Below are positions 8,267 to 17,279 of a stretch of 64,000 bases of DNA, piece after piece. Within the stretch, counting starts at the first letter, position 1; each line of letters begins with the position of its first letter. The position numbers were made by a program, and so were the translations under genes. This stretch comes from Nitrospirota bacterium (GTDB lineage: Bacteria > Nitrospirota > Nitrospiria > Nitrospirales > Nitrospiraceae). The DNA lies in assembly GCA_040757595.1 (NCBI GenBank), contig JBFLWP010000008.1, positions 1 to 64,000 of the forward strand. Direction: 5' to 3'. Under the pieces are notes generated by a model. The model did no database searches, was not told the DNA's origin, and worked only from the letters and a program-made list of their open reading frames with translations.

Positions 8267-9829
8267 ATGCAGCGGCTCATCGAGTGCGTGCCGAACTTCA
8301 GCGAGGGCCGTCGGGCCGAAACCGTCAACCGGCTCGTCGCGGCAGTCCGATCGGTGCCGGGGGTGTTCCTGCTCGATCAGGAGATGGACGCCGATCACCA
8401 CCGGTCCGTGCTGACGTTCGTCGGGGAACCGGACGCGGTCGGGGAGGCGGCCTTTCGGGTGACGCAGGCTGCGACGGAGTTGATTGATCTGAGGCGGCAC
8501 GAGGGCGAACATCCCCGCGTGGGAGCGACGGACGTCGTGCCGTTCGTGCCGATCCGGGGCGTCACGATGGGCGAATGCGTCGCCCTGGCCAAGCGGGTCG
8601 GGGCCAGGATCGGGAGCGAGCTACGGATCCCGGTCTTCCTGTACGAGCGGGCCGCGGCCAACCAGGATCGCGCCAGGCTGGAGGTGATCAGGAAAGGAGG
8701 CTTGGAAGGCCTCGCCGGGCGAATGACAGCTCAGGCCTGGCAGCCGGATTTCGGGCCGGCGGCTCTCCATCCCACGGCGGGAGCCACGGTCGTCGGGGCC
8801 AGGCCGCCGCTCATCGCCTACAACGTCAACCTCCAGACGGACGACCTCGAGGCGGCCAAGACCATCGCCAAGAAAGTACGGTTCTCCAGCGGGGGGCTGC
8901 CCGCCGTGAAAGCCATCGGCGTGGAGTTGCGGAGCCGCGGCCTCGTCCAGGTGTCCATGAACCTGACCAATTTCGAGGAGACCCCGATCCATGTGGCCTA
9001 TGAAGCCGTGCGCCGCGAGGCGGAGCAACGGGGGATCAGGGTGGTGGAGAGCCAGGTGGTCGGGCTGGTGCCTCAGCGGGCCCTTGTGCAGGCAGCCGAG
9101 CACCTCCTCAAGCTGGAGGGATTCGATCCGATGCAGGTGCTGGAGGCCCGCCTGGAGTCGGTGCTGGCGAAGGAAGCCGGCGCTCTTGCCGGTACAGCAG
9201 GGGACTGGTCGTCAGCCCTTTCGCCCTTTCTCGATGCCCTGTCGGCCGGTACGCCCACGCCGGGAGGCGGGAGCGCGGCGGCGCTGGCCGGGGCCCTCGC
9301 CGCATCGCTGGGCGTGATGGGATGCAAAGTCGGACCGCCCAAGCCCACAGCCGGACAAGGACAGCCCAAGCCGTCAGCCGACGAACCGGCGAGCTTGGAG
9401 CAGATGGAGCGCCGGTTGGCTCAGCTCCGCGCGGAGCTTCACAGACTCGTCCGGGCCGATGCTGACGCCTATGAGGCGGTGGTCCGAGCCTACCGCCTGC
9501 CCAAGGAGGACAAGGCCAGATCCGAGCACATTGCTGCGAGCCTCGCGGCGGCCACGCTGGTTCCCCTCGAGACGGCGACCCTGGCCGGCGAGGTCGCCTC
9601 CCTGCTCCGCTCGGTCATGGGCAAGACCAAGCAGTCCGTCACCCCGGACCTTAGGGTCGGCCTGCTCCTGGCCATGGCCGCAGTAGAGGGGGGGCTGGAG
9701 AATGTGGCTGTCAACTTGAAAGCTCAATCAAATCAGCAGCTTATATCAGATGTTCAGGGGAAGGTAGCCGCCCTTCAGCAGAGGCTTGTGGAACTGAAAA
9801 GGCTATGCTATCCTTCCACGGCTGGTTGA
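8267..9829 (+). CDS. ftcD: Bifunctional glutamate formimidoyltransferase / formimidoyl-THF cyclodeaminase
   Basis: This is a fusion of 520 residues. Residues 1-300 are the formiminotransferase, starting LIECVPNFSEGR and containing DADHHRSVLTFVG and HEGEHPRVGATDVVPFVP with its catalytic His. Residues about 320-515 are the cyclodeaminase (FLDALSAGTPTPGGGSAAALAGALAAS). Together they move the formimino group of formiminoglutamate to tetrahydrofolate, releasing glutamate, then ammonia and methenyl-THF. A Pro/Gln-rich insert (about residues 350-365) sits after the PGGGSAAAL region. It lies directly after hutI, separated only by repeat element b, which fits a hutI-ftcD unit. It takes the place of HutG or HutF in this pathway. 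Confidence 0.93.
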   Translation: MQRLIECVPNFSEGRRAETVNRLVAAVRSVPGVFLLDQEMDADHHRSVLTFVGEPDAVGEAAFRVTQAATELIDLRRHEGEHPRVGATDVVPFVPIRGVTMGECVALAKRVGARIGSELRIPVFLYERAAANQDRARLEVIRKGGLEGLAGRMTAQAWQPDFGPAALHPTAGATVVGARPPLIAYNVNLQTDDLEAAKTIAKKVRFSSGGLPAVKAIGVELRSRGLVQVSMNLTNFEETPIHVAYEAVRREAEQRGIRVVESQVVGLVPQRALVQAAEHLLKLEGFDPMQVLEARLESVLAKEAGALAGTAGDWSSALSPFLDALSAGTPTPGGGSAAALAGALAASLGVMGCKVGPPKPTAGQGQPKPSADEPASLEQMERRLAQLRAELHRLVRADADAYEAVVRAYRLPKEDKARSEHIAASLAAATLVPLETATLAGEVASLLRSVMGKTKQSVTPDLRVGLLLAMAAVEGGLENVAVNLKAQSNQQLISDVQGKVAALQQRLVELKRLCYPSTAG

Positions 9830-9877
9830 CCGGTTGTGGTCCTGTTCTGAGGCGAATTAAGTCAAAGCTGGAGAGCG

Positions 9878-10072
9878 ATGGAAATCAAGGTCTTCAACAA
9901 TAACGTCGAGAAGGCGCTGAAGGTCGCGAAGAAGAAGCTGGCCGGGGAGGGACTCTTCCGCGAGCTCAAGCGCCGCCGGTACTACGAGAAGCCCAGCGTC
10001 AGGCGAAAGGCCAAGCAGCGGGAGGCGATGCGTCGTCGCCAGAAGTGGCTGGCCAAGCACAGGATGGACTGA
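9878..10072 (+). CDS. rpsU: 30S ribosomal protein S21
   Basis: This 64-residue, very basic protein has the S21 signature: FNNNVEKALKVAKKKLAGEGLFRELKRRRYYEKPSVRRKAKQREA in sequence order from residue 5. S21 binds the small ribosomal subunit near the anti-Shine-Dalgarno end of 16S rRNA and helps initiation. The ATG at 9878 follows a GGAGAG ribosome site. It is 48 bases after ftcD and 65 bases before the endonuclease III gene, but no promoter could be pinned down in the short gap. Confidence 0.96.
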   Translation: MEIKVFNNNVEKALKVAKKKLAGEGLFRELKRRRYYEKPSVRRKAKQREAMRRRQKWLAKHRMD

Positions 10073-10137
10073 GCGCCGGTTTTCTTCCCTCCTGTTCCCT
10101 CGGTTCCCCGTCGTTTTTCATCTCCAACGGTCTCTCC

Positions 10138-10794
10138 ATGCGCGAGACGGAGATCCATGCGGCCATCCGCATCCTCCGGCGCGAGGTGCGCCGGTGGCAG
10201 GAGCCGGTGGTCGGCGTGGTGGCCAAGGAGTCGCAGGACCCCTTCCGCATCCTGATCTCCTGCGTCCTGAGCCTCAGGACCAAGGACCAGACGACCGCGG
10301 AGGCCAGCCGCCGGCTATTCGCGTTGGCCACCGACCCGTCCCGCATGCTGACCCTGCCGGTCCGTCGGATCGAGACCGCCATCTACCCAGTCGGCTTCTA
10401 CAGGACCAAGGCCCGGCAGATTCGCGAGATCAGTCGGCGCCTGCTGGAGCGCTATGGAGGCCGCGTCCCCGATTCTATCGCCGAACTCTTGACGCTCAAG
10501 GGGGTGGGGCGCAAGACCGCCAACCTGGTGGTGACGGTGGGGTACGGGAAGCCCGGCATCTGCGTGGACACACACGTGCACCGGATCAGCAACCGGTGGG
10601 GCTACGTGAAGACCAAGACGCCCGAGCAGACCGAGGAGGCGCTGCGCCGCAAGCTCCCGCGCCGCTACTGGATCACGTTCAACGACCTGCTCGTCCCGTT
10701 CGGCCAGAACCTCTGCCAGCCCGTGTCGCCCTACTGCAGCCGGTGCAAGCTGACGACCTATTGCGACCGGGCGGGGGTTGTAAAGTCGCGTTAG
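10138..10794 (+). CDS. nth: Endonuclease III-like DNA glycosylase/AP lyase
   Basis: This 218-residue base-excision repair enzyme contains the helix-hairpin-helix motif LKGVGRKTANLVV with the catalytic Lys, followed by VDTHVHRIS with the catalytic Asp. Four Cys in the C-x6-C-x2-C-x5-C pattern of the [4Fe-4S] cluster lie near the C-terminus (LCQPVSPYCSRCKLTTYC). It removes oxidised pyrimidines and nicks abasic sites. The start at ATG 10138 places the conserved RETEIHAAIRIL helix at the N-terminus; an upstream ATG at 10045 would overlap rpsU. The final Arg codon and stop are provided by repeat element c. Confidence 0.93.
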   Translation: MRETEIHAAIRILRREVRRWQEPVVGVVAKESQDPFRILISCVLSLRTKDQTTAEASRRLFALATDPSRMLTLPVRRIETAIYPVGFYRTKARQIREISRRLLERYGGRVPDSIAELLTLKGVGRKTANLVVTVGYGKPGICVDTHVHRISNRWGYVKTKTPEQTEEALRRKLPRRYWITFNDLLVPFGQNLCQPVSPYCSRCKLTTYCDRAGVVKSR

Positions 10795-10885
10795 ACGTGA
10801 AAGGTTAGACGCGAGAGGAACCGAGGCAAAGCGACTGCTTCTGTCTGATGCGTCTCACGTTTTACGTCTCACATCTCACGAGTCT
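10789..10885. repeat. Imperfect palindrome built of 7-base units (element c)
   Basis: Left units CGTTAGA, CGTGAAA, GGTTAGA, CGCGAGA (10789-10816) face right units CGTCTCA, CGTTTTA, CGTCTCA, CATCTCA, CGAGTCT (10851-10885), which are approximately their reverse complement. It lies between the convergent nth and DsrE genes and overlaps the stop codons of both. Confidence 0.7.
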
Positions 10886-11304
10886 TAGATGAATAAAGTA
10901 GTTTCCGCGCCGGCGGTCAGCGAGAGGATGGCCGGGAGTCCCATGACCTCGTCCACGTTCTGCGCGACAACGGCCGGATCCACCCCCATGTACTCCAGGC
11001 CGGCGCTGCAGGCGATCAACTGGAAGTGCCCCACCTGCCTGGCCTCGCGGAACATCTCCGAGATCAGCGGGACTTTCTTCTCCTGGAGCAGCCGGGCGAC
11101 CTCCTTCCCCTGCTGACCGTATTCCGGGGGGAAGTCCATCTCGTCAATCCGTCCCTCCGCCAGCTTCTTGATCGTCCAGAAGAGCAGTACGACGCGGACG
11201 TCCTTCCCCATGGCGGCGGCGGTCAGCCCCAGGGTCGCCACCTGGTGCAGCTTGTCGTAGGTGGCGTTGTGGGCGAAGATGACGAACCGGGGCGTTCGGC
11301 TCAC
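10885..11304 (-). CDS. DsrE family protein
   Basis: This 139-residue protein has a DsrE-like fold: first strand RFVIFAHNATYDKLHQVATLGLTAAAMG, second VRVVLLFWTIKKLAEG, and a later segment FQLIACSAGLEYMG with a Cys in the usual sulfur-binding position. It ends TTLFI, echoing the SVNLFI end of the DsrE protein at 4639. The start is a GTG at 11304 with a GGAG site upstream. A strong reverse promoter (11348-11376) drives it alone. The role is probably sulfur transfer or a redox-linked regulatory task. No sulfur gene is adjacent, so the partner is unknown. Confidence 0.85.
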   Translation of the reverse strand: MSRTPRFVIFAHNATYDKLHQVATLGLTAAAMGKDVRVVLLFWTIKKLAEGRIDEMDFPPEYGQQGKEVARLLQEKKVPLISEMFREARQVGHFQLIACSAGLEYMGVDPAVVAQNVDEVMGLPAILSLTAGAETTLFI

Positions 11305-11347
11305 GGCGGCTCCAGTGACTGGGTCTGACCGGGTAAGTTGTGGCTGG

Positions 11348-11376
11348 ATTATACGTCTTCATCGGAAGCCAAACAA
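11348..11376 (-). promoter_or_regulatory. Sigma-70-like promoter for the reverse DsrE gene
   Basis: On the minus strand, TTGTTT (11376-11371), a 17-base spacer and a perfect TATAAT (11353-11348) lie about 40 bases before the GTG start at 11304. Confidence 0.7.
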
Positions 11377-11405
11377 GGTATGCGCTCTTACAGGACAACA
11401 ACCTT

Positions 11406-11434
11406 TTGACATGGTGTTCGTCAGTCACTACAAT
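11406..11434 (+). promoter_or_regulatory. Sigma-70-like promoter for the aldolase/SDR gene
   Basis: TTGACA (11406-11411), a 17-base spacer and TACAAT (11429-11434) lie about 50 bases before the ATG at 11487. This is one of the best-matching promoters in the window. Confidence 0.75.
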
Positions 11435-11486
11435 CCGTTGACACAATTCTGTTGCCACTCACACCGCATGATATGAGGGGACGTTG

Positions 11487-13550
11487 ATGCGAAGTCACTG
11501 GTCTGATCGGGAGGCTAGGGGTCTGGAAGGGCTGGACGCCCTCGTGTATGCGACGAGGACGATCGGCGCTGAGCCGGAGTTGGTCCTGTGGGGTGGAGGG
11601 AATTCTTCGGCCAAGCTTACCATGCAGGACCATGCCGGTCGCGAGACTAGGGTCTTGTGGATCAAGGGCAGCGGCTCTGATATGCGGACGATCACTGCCA
11701 AGCAGTTTACGCCTCTGCGCTTGGATGAGTTGCTACTCCTGTTCGACCGGGAGACCATGACGGACGAAGCCATGGTCGCCTATCAAGCCAAGTGTATATT
11801 GGAACCGACAGCGCCGAAACCCTCCATCGAAACGCTGCTGCACGCCTTTGTGCCGGCTCCGCACGTGTACCATACTCACGCGGACTCGATCTGCGCGCTG
11901 GTTGATACGTCGGATAGCGAGAAAATAATCAAGCGCGTGTACGGGACTGATGCGGTGTTGATTCCGTACGTCCGCCCCGGCTTTGCTTTGGCCAAGCTGG
12001 TCGGCACGGCGTACCGGAAAGATCCACGTCTCAGCGCCATCATCCTTGATAAGCACGGGCTTGTGACCTGGGGCAACTCTCCCAAGGAGGCCTATCTGGC
12101 GACGATCAGGGTGGTGAGTCGAGCCGAGCGGTTCATTCAACAGGCCGGCGGCCGGAGTGAAAAGCGCAGGGTTGTATCGTTGGGAAACTGCTCCTCGGCC
12201 CGTGAGCGTCAGGAGTTGGCCGCCATTGTGGCACCGGTTCTCCGGGGAGCAATCGGTCAGCGCGCGCGTATGCTGCTGATGTTTGATGATAGCCCAGCGG
12301 TGTTGCGGTTCGTGAACGGGCCTCGCGCTCGGCAGCTCAGCCAGGTTGGTCCCTTCACGCCGGACCATATCCTTCACACCAAGGCCAGGCCTCTATTTTT
12401 GGATCTGCCTCGGTCCAAGGCTCCGGAAGTCGTCGCGCAGGCTATCCGCAAAGGCGTGGAACGGTATCGTCAGGACTATATCCGATACTTCGAGCGGTAC
12501 AAGAGCCCGAGCGTCACGATGATGGACCCCCATCCACGCGTCATACTGGTTTCTGGCCTCGGGCTGTTTACATCCGGGAAGGACAGACGCGCCTGTCGGA
12601 TTGCGCACGACCTCTATGTCCATACGATGCGGGTCATTCGGGCCTCGTCGGTTCTGGATACATATACGTCTCTTTCTTCGCAGGATCTCTGCGACTTCGA
12701 ATATTGGCCAATGGAGAATTTCAAGCTGACCTTGCTCCCCCCGGAGAAGGAGTTCTCGCGAAGAATCGTCCTCGTGACCGGCGCCGCCGGAGCAATCGGT
12801 CGGGCGATCAGCCAACGGTTCGTTGCCGAAGGGGCCGCAGTGATCCTTGCCGATCTCGATCAAGAGAAGATCTCCCGGCTGTGTGATGAGTGCAATCGTC
12901 AGGTCGGGGAGGAGCACGCTGTGCCCCTTGTCATGGATGTTGCCGACAGATCCAGCGTGACCGAGGGATTTCAGAAAGCGGTCAGGTGTTTTGGTGGCCT
13001 CGACGTCATTGTCTCGAATGCCGGCATCGCCTGCTCGGCGCCGGTCGAACGAATGTCGCTGCGAGACTGGACCCGTGTTTTCGAAGTGAATGCCACGGGG
13101 CACCTTCTGATTTGCCAAGAAGCTGTTAAGATCTTCAAACGGCAGGGGCTTGCGGGGAACATCGTGGTGGTGGCGAGCAAGAACGTGGTCGCGCCGGGAA
13201 AGGAATTTGGCGCCTATTCGGCCTCAAAAGCAGCACAGGCTCAACTGAGCAAGATCCTGGCGATCGAGGGAGCGGAGAGCGGCATCCGCGTCAACATGGT
13301 GAATCCGGACGGTGTGTTTGAGGGCTCTGGCCTCTGGTCAGAACGGGTCCGAGAGCAGCGGGCCAAGGTGTACGGAGTCCCAGTAGAGAAGATCGAGGAG
13401 TATTACGCCAGCCGGAATCTCCTCAAGACCAAGGTTACCGCTGCAGATGTCGCAGAAGCAGTATTGTTTTTTGCCTCCCAACGCTCGGCGAAGACGACTG
13501 GGGCAATGTTGCCCGTGGACGGCGGTGTCAAAGAGGCCTTTCCACGCTAG
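11487..13550 (+). CDS. Bifunctional class II aldolase / short-chain dehydrogenase
   Basis: This 687-residue fusion has a class II aldolase domain at residues 1-410, with the zinc-site HVYHTHADS motif and LDKHGLVTWG. A Rossmann short-chain dehydrogenase follows at about 425-687: VTGAAGAIGRAI for NAD binding, SNAGIA, and the YSASKAA catalytic Tyr/Lys. The layout matches enzymes annotated as rhamnulose-1-phosphate aldolase/lactaldehyde dehydrogenase and relatives acting on deoxysugar phosphates; the substrate here is unknown. Base composition looks less GC-rich than the neighbours, hinting at transfer. ATG 11487 follows a GAGGGG site; a TTG at 11484 is less likely. A decayed relative is at 169-437. 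It has its own promoter and terminator, so it is a single-gene unit. Confidence 0.88.
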   Translation: MRSHWSDREARGLEGLDALVYATRTIGAEPELVLWGGGNSSAKLTMQDHAGRETRVLWIKGSGSDMRTITAKQFTPLRLDELLLLFDRETMTDEAMVAYQAKCILEPTAPKPSIETLLHAFVPAPHVYHTHADSICALVDTSDSEKIIKRVYGTDAVLIPYVRPGFALAKLVGTAYRKDPRLSAIILDKHGLVTWGNSPKEAYLATIRVVSRAERFIQQAGGRSEKRRVVSLGNCSSARERQELAAIVAPVLRGAIGQRARMLLMFDDSPAVLRFVNGPRARQLSQVGPFTPDHILHTKARPLFLDLPRSKAPEVVAQAIRKGVERYRQDYIRYFERYKSPSVTMMDPHPRVILVSGLGLFTSGKDRRACRIAHDLYVHTMRVIRASSVLDTYTSLSSQDLCDFEYWPMENFKLTLLPPEKEFSRRIVLVTGAAGAIGRAISQRFVAEGAAVILADLDQEKISRLCDECNRQVGEEHAVPLVMDVADRSSVTEGFQKAVRCFGGLDVIVSNAGIACSAPVERMSLRDWTRVFEVNATGHLLICQEAVKIFKRQGLAGNIVVVASKNVVAPGKEFGAYSASKAAQAQLSKILAIEGAESGIRVNMVNPDGVFEGSGLWSERVREQRAKVYGVPVEKIEEYYASRNLLKTKVTAADVAEAVLFFASQRSAKTTGAMLPVDGGVKEAFPR

Positions 13551-13605
13551 ACGCGCGCTGAAACGTCGCGCACTTTTCCGTTTTCATAAAGCCCCGCCCT
13601 TGGAT

Positions 13606-13633
13606 ACCCCCCAGCTTGCTGAGGGGTTCTTTA
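13606..13633 (+). terminator. Rho-independent terminator after the aldolase/SDR gene
   Basis: ACCCCCCAGC pairs with GCTGAGGGGT (one mismatch) around a short loop, followed by TCTTT. It lies between the convergent aldolase/SDR and hutU genes. Confidence 0.7.
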
Positions 13634-13684
13634 CTCTGTTCTCACAACGATTTCCCGATCGGCTTCCTGGGTGCCGGATATTGC

Positions 13685-15352
13685 TTAGCGAGGCTGGGTG
13701 GGGGGCGGGAGCGGGAGGCGCAGGTCGTGGCGCCGCGCGGCGGCGAGGGCTTCCGGATAGCCGGCGTCGGCATGGCGCAGGATGCCGAGCCCCGGGTCGT
13801 TGGTCAGCACCAGCTCCAGCTTCCTGGCCGCCTCAGGGGTCCCGTCGGCCACGACCGCCTGTCCCGCGTGCAGGGAGTAGCCAATCCCGACGCCGCCTCC
13901 GTGGTGGAAGGAGACCCAACTGGCGCCGGAGGCGGTGTTGAGCAGGGCGTTGAGGATCGGCCAGTCGGCGATCGCGTCGCTCCCGTCCTTCATGCCCTCG
14001 GTCTCCCGGTAGGGGGAGGCGACCGAGCCTGCGTCCAGGTGGTCCCGTCCGATGACGATCGGGGCCTTCAGCCTGCCCTCCCGCACCAGCTCGTTCATCC
14101 GGAGGCCCATTGCGGCCCGCTCCCCGTAGCCCAGCCAACAGATGCGGGCTGGCAGCCCCTGGAACCGGACCCGCTCGCGGGCCAGCCTGAGCCAGCGCTG
14201 AAGGGAACGGTTGTCCGGGAAGAGCTCGCCGGCCGCCTGGTCGGTTGCGGCGATGTCCGCCGGATCGCCGGACAGGGCCACCCACCGGAAGGGGCCGCGC
14301 CCTTCGCAGAAGAGCGGCCGGATGTAGGCCGGCACGAACCCGGGAAAGGCGTAGGCGTCCTGCACGCCCCGCTGGTGGGCCATGGTCCGGATGTTGTTGC
14401 CGTAGTCGAACACGACCGAGCCGGCCTTCTGGAAGGCGAGCATCGCGCGCACGTGGACGGCGATCGAGTCCAGGGCCCGGTTCACGTAGTCCGACGGGTT
14501 CCGCTTGCGCAGGTCTGCCGCCTCCTCCACGGACAGGCCGGCTGGGATGTAGCCGTTCAGCGGGTCATGGGCGGAGGTCTGGTCCGTCACCACGTCCGGG
14601 ACCTCACCGCGTCTCACCAGTTCGGGCAGAACCGTGGCGCAGTTGCCGACGAGCCCCACGGAGAGAGCTTCGCGCCGCGCCTTGGCGGCCGTGATCCAGC
14701 CGAGCGCCTGGTCCAGCGAGACGGTCATCCGGTCGCAGTAGCCGGTCTTGATCCGCCGCTCGATCCGGGCCGGATTCACCTCGACGCAGAGGATCGCGGC
14801 CCCGTTCATGGCGCCGGCCAACGGCTGGGCGCCCCCCATTCCGCCCATCCCGCCGGTCAGCACGAACCGGCCGGCCAGGTCGCCGCCGAAGTGCCGGGCC
14901 GCGCAGGCCGCGAAGGTCTCGAAGGTCCCCTGCACGATCCCCTGGGTGCCGATGTACATCCAGGAGCCGGCGGTCATCTGCCCGTACATGATCAGGCCCA
15001 GCGCCTCCAGCCGGCGGAACTCGTCCCAGGTGGCCCAGTGGCCGACCAGGTTGGCGTTGGCGATGAGGACGCGGGGCGCGAATTCGTGGGTCCGGAGCAC
15101 GCCGACCGGCTTGCCCGACTGGACGAGCAGGGTCTGGTCGTTCTTCAGGTCGGTCAACTCCTGCACGATGGCGTCGTAGGCGCGCCAGTCGCGCGCCGCC
15201 TTGCCCGCGCCCCCGTAGACGATCAGCTCGCGCGGATTCTCTGCCACTTCTTCGTCGAGGTTGTTCATGAGCATCCGCAGCGCGGCCTCCTGGCTCCAGC
15301 CTCTGCAGGTCAGGGTCGCGCCCCTCGGGGCTTTGACGGACCGTGCGCCCAT
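13685..15352 (-). CDS. hutU: Urocanate hydratase
   Basis: This 555-residue NAD-dependent lyase converts urocanate to imidazolone-5-propionate, the second step of histidine degradation. Family marks include [22 protein letters not shown] at the start, the [15 protein letters not shown] stretch, the glycine-rich NAD site [21 protein letters not shown], and the C-terminal [18 protein letters not shown]. Length is normal for the family. It is the last gene of a reverse operon hutH - exported protein - hutU, beginning one base after the stop of the middle gene, which implies coupled translation. The sequence shows no dedicated promoter or specific regulator site. Confidence 0.96.
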   Translation of the reverse strand: MGARSVKAPRGATLTCRGWSQEAALRMLMNNLDEEVAENPRELIVYGGAGKAARDWRAYDAIVQELTDLKNDQTLLVQSGKPVGVLRTHEFAPRVLIANANLVGHWATWDEFRRLEALGLIMYGQMTAGSWMYIGTQGIVQGTFETFAACAARHFGGDLAGRFVLTGGMGGMGGAQPLAGAMNGAAILCVEVNPARIERRIKTGYCDRMTVSLDQALGWITAAKARREALSVGLVGNCATVLPELVRRGEVPDVVTDQTSAHDPLNGYIPAGLSVEEAADLRKRNPSDYVNRALDSIAVHVRAMLAFQKAGSVVFDYGNNIRTMAHQRGVQDAYAFPGFVPAYIRPLFCEGRGPFRWVALSGDPADIAATDQAAGELFPDNRSLQRWLRLARERVRFQGLPARICWLGYGERAAMGLRMNELVREGRLKAPIVIGRDHLDAGSVASPYRETEGMKDGSDAIADWPILNALLNTASGASWVSFHHGGGVGIGYSLHAGQAVVADGTPEAARKLELVLTNDPGLGILRHADAGYPEALAAARRHDLRLPLPPPTQPR

Positions 15353-15353
15353 G

Positions 15354-15737
15354 TCACTTCCGTTTCCTCACCTGGGCCTTCACGCCGTTGATGAAGGCGT
15401 CGATCGCCGCGTCCACCTCGCCGGCGGTCATGGCCCGGTCGTGGGTCTCACTCTCGTCCAGCAGGAAGGTCTCGCTGTCCTTCTCCTGCCTCACGATCAC
15501 GGTGTTTTCCGGCGTGACCTCGACCATCATGTACCACTCCTTGCTGCCCTTGTGGATCGAGACCTCCTTTCCGAGGCCTTTCTTGGTGACCTCCACCTGA
15601 AGCTCTTCGTCGGCCCTCGGTGAGGACGGAGCCGGATCGGCTGCCTTGGCCGACCCGGCGTCGAGCAATGGCAGGGCTGTCATGGCGACCAGCCCTAGGA
15701 GAGCGAGAGACCGTTGTGCAAGAGAACGTCGGTTCAT
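15354..15737 (-). CDS. Small exported protein coupled between hutH and hutU
   Basis: This unknown 127-residue protein starts with a clear signal peptide: charged MNRRSLAQR, hydrophobic residues 10-22, and probable cleavage after AKA (about residue 32). The mature part is a charged domain with strands [13 protein letters not shown] and [27 protein letters not shown], then a helix [19 protein letters not shown]. Its ATG shares bases with the hutH stop (ATGA overlap), and its stop is one base from the hutU start. It is therefore expressed with the histidine genes, although the flanking enzymes are cytosolic. It could bind a substrate in the periplasm, but nothing proves it. Confidence 0.8.
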   Translation of the reverse strand: MNRRSLAQRSLALLGLVAMTALPLLDAGSAKAADPAPSSPRADEELQVEVTKKGLGKEVSIHKGSKEWYMMVEVTPENTVIVRQEKDSETFLLDESETHDRAMTAGEVDAAIDAFINGVKAQVRKRK

Positions 15738-17272
15738 GACTGACTCCCTTGTGATGATCGGGCCGTGGACAAGAGAGTGGAAAAGGCCCCGTCGGCGACG
15801 AGCGTGCGAATTTTCTCGATGTCCGGAGCCAGGGGCCGGTCCCCTTCCAGGCGCGGCACCAGCCGACGGATCAGCTTCATGGCTCCGACGCTCCCCGCGC
15901 CGGGACGCAGAGGCCTGTGGAACTCCACCCCCTGCGCGGCGCAGAGGAGCTCGATCGCGAGGATGTGCTCGGTGTTCGTGAGAATCTGTTTCAGCTTGAG
16001 CGCAGATCCCATGCCCATGCTGACGTGGTCCTCACGGTTGCCCGAGGTCGGGATCGAGTCCACCGAGGCGGGATGCGAGAGGACCTTGTTCTCGGAAGCC
16101 AGGGCGGCGGCGGTGACCTGGGCGATCATGAAGCCGGAATTGAGGCCCGGATGGGGGCTCAGGAAGGGCGGCAGGTCCCCGTATTCCGGATTGATCAGCC
16201 GCTCGATGCGGCGCTCCGCAATGCTGGCCAACTCGGTCATCGCGATGGCCAGGTAGTCGAGGACGAGCCCCAGGGGCTGACCGTGAAAGTTGCCGCCGGA
16301 CAGGACTTCGTTCCGATCGGCGAACACAAGGGGGTTGTCGGTCACGCTGTTGATCTCGGTGCTCAGGGTCGCGCGGACGTGGTCGAGCGCGTCGCGCACG
16401 GCTCCGTGCACCTGCGGCATGCAGCGGAGGCTGTAGGCGTCCTGCACGCGCGGGCAGGAGAGGTGCGAGGCGCGGATCTCGCTGTCCCGGACGAGGGCCC
16501 GGAGGTTGGCCGCCACGGCCGCCTGCCCCAGATAGGGGCGCAGCCGGTGGATCCGCTGATCGAAGGCGACGGGGGTCCCCATGAGCGCTTCCAGCGACAG
16601 GGCGCCGGCCACGTCGGCCGTGTCCAGGAGCCGTTCGCTTCGGCGGAGGGCCAGCAGACCCAGGGCCAGCATGGCCTGGGTCCCGTTGACGAGCGACAGC
16701 CCCTCCTTGGCTTCCAATTGGAGCGGCTTCAACCCGGCCCGGGCCAGTGCGGCCCGGCCTGGCAGGGAGCGGGCACCGACGGTCGCGGTGCCTTCCCCGA
16801 TCAGGACCAGGGCCAGGTGGGCCAGCGGAGCCAGGTCGCCGCTCGCCCCCACCGATCCCCGGCAGGGGATCACCGGCAGGATGTCCCTGTTCAGCAGCGT
16901 CAGGAGCGACTCGACGACGAGCGGGCGCACCCCGCTGTGGCCGCGCGCGAGCACGTTGGCGCGCAGGAGGAGGACGCCCCTGGTCTCCTCCCTGGTCAGC
17001 GGCTCGCCGACCCCGGCTGCGTGGCTGCGCACCAGGTTCAGTTGCAGTTGCCGGATGTCGGCGGCGGGGATGCGCTGGTCGGCCAGCTTGCCGAAGCCGG
17101 TGTTCACCCCGTAGACCGGCTCGTCGCCGGCGCTCGCGCGCCGGATCACGGCGTGGGAGGCCGCCATGCGACGCCTGGCCCGAGGCGACAACCGGGCGGG
17201 TCGCCCCTTGAAGACCACTTCGTAGAAGGCCGGCAGGCTCAAGTCTTCACCGGTCACGTCGAGCGGCTTCAC
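15734..17272 (-). CDS. hutH: Histidine ammonia-lyase
   Basis: This 512-residue enzyme removes ammonia from histidine to give urocanate. The Ala-Ser-Gly triad that cyclises into the MIO electrophile is at residues 143-145 (GSVGASGDLAPL). Other family marks are the catalytic YGVNTGFGKL near residue 54, QLQLNLVRSHAAGVG, SVTDNPLVF and the NREDHVSMG region. The open frame extends further upstream into the divergent gene, but the conserved domain begins at the GTG at 17272. That GTG lies only a few bases below a TATAAT box, so the mRNA may be nearly leaderless. It heads the hutH - exported protein - hutU operon. Confidence 0.95.
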   Translation of the reverse strand: MKPLDVTGEDLSLPAFYEVVFKGRPARLSPRARRRMAASHAVIRRASAGDEPVYGVNTGFGKLADQRIPAADIRQLQLNLVRSHAAGVGEPLTREETRGVLLLRANVLARGHSGVRPLVVESLLTLLNRDILPVIPCRGSVGASGDLAPLAHLALVLIGEGTATVGARSLPGRAALARAGLKPLQLEAKEGLSLVNGTQAMLALGLLALRRSERLLDTADVAGALSLEALMGTPVAFDQRIHRLRPYLGQAAVAANLRALVRDSEIRASHLSCPRVQDAYSLRCMPQVHGAVRDALDHVRATLSTEINSVTDNPLVFADRNEVLSGGNFHGQPLGLVLDYLAIAMTELASIAERRIERLINPEYGDLPPFLSPHPGLNSGFMIAQVTAAALASENKVLSHPASVDSIPTSGNREDHVSMGMGSALKLKQILTNTEHILAIELLCAAQGVEFHRPLRPGAGSVGAMKLIRRLVPRLEGDRPLAPDIEKIRTLVADGAFSTLLSTARSSQGSQS

Positions 17273-17279
17273 AGGCCGG

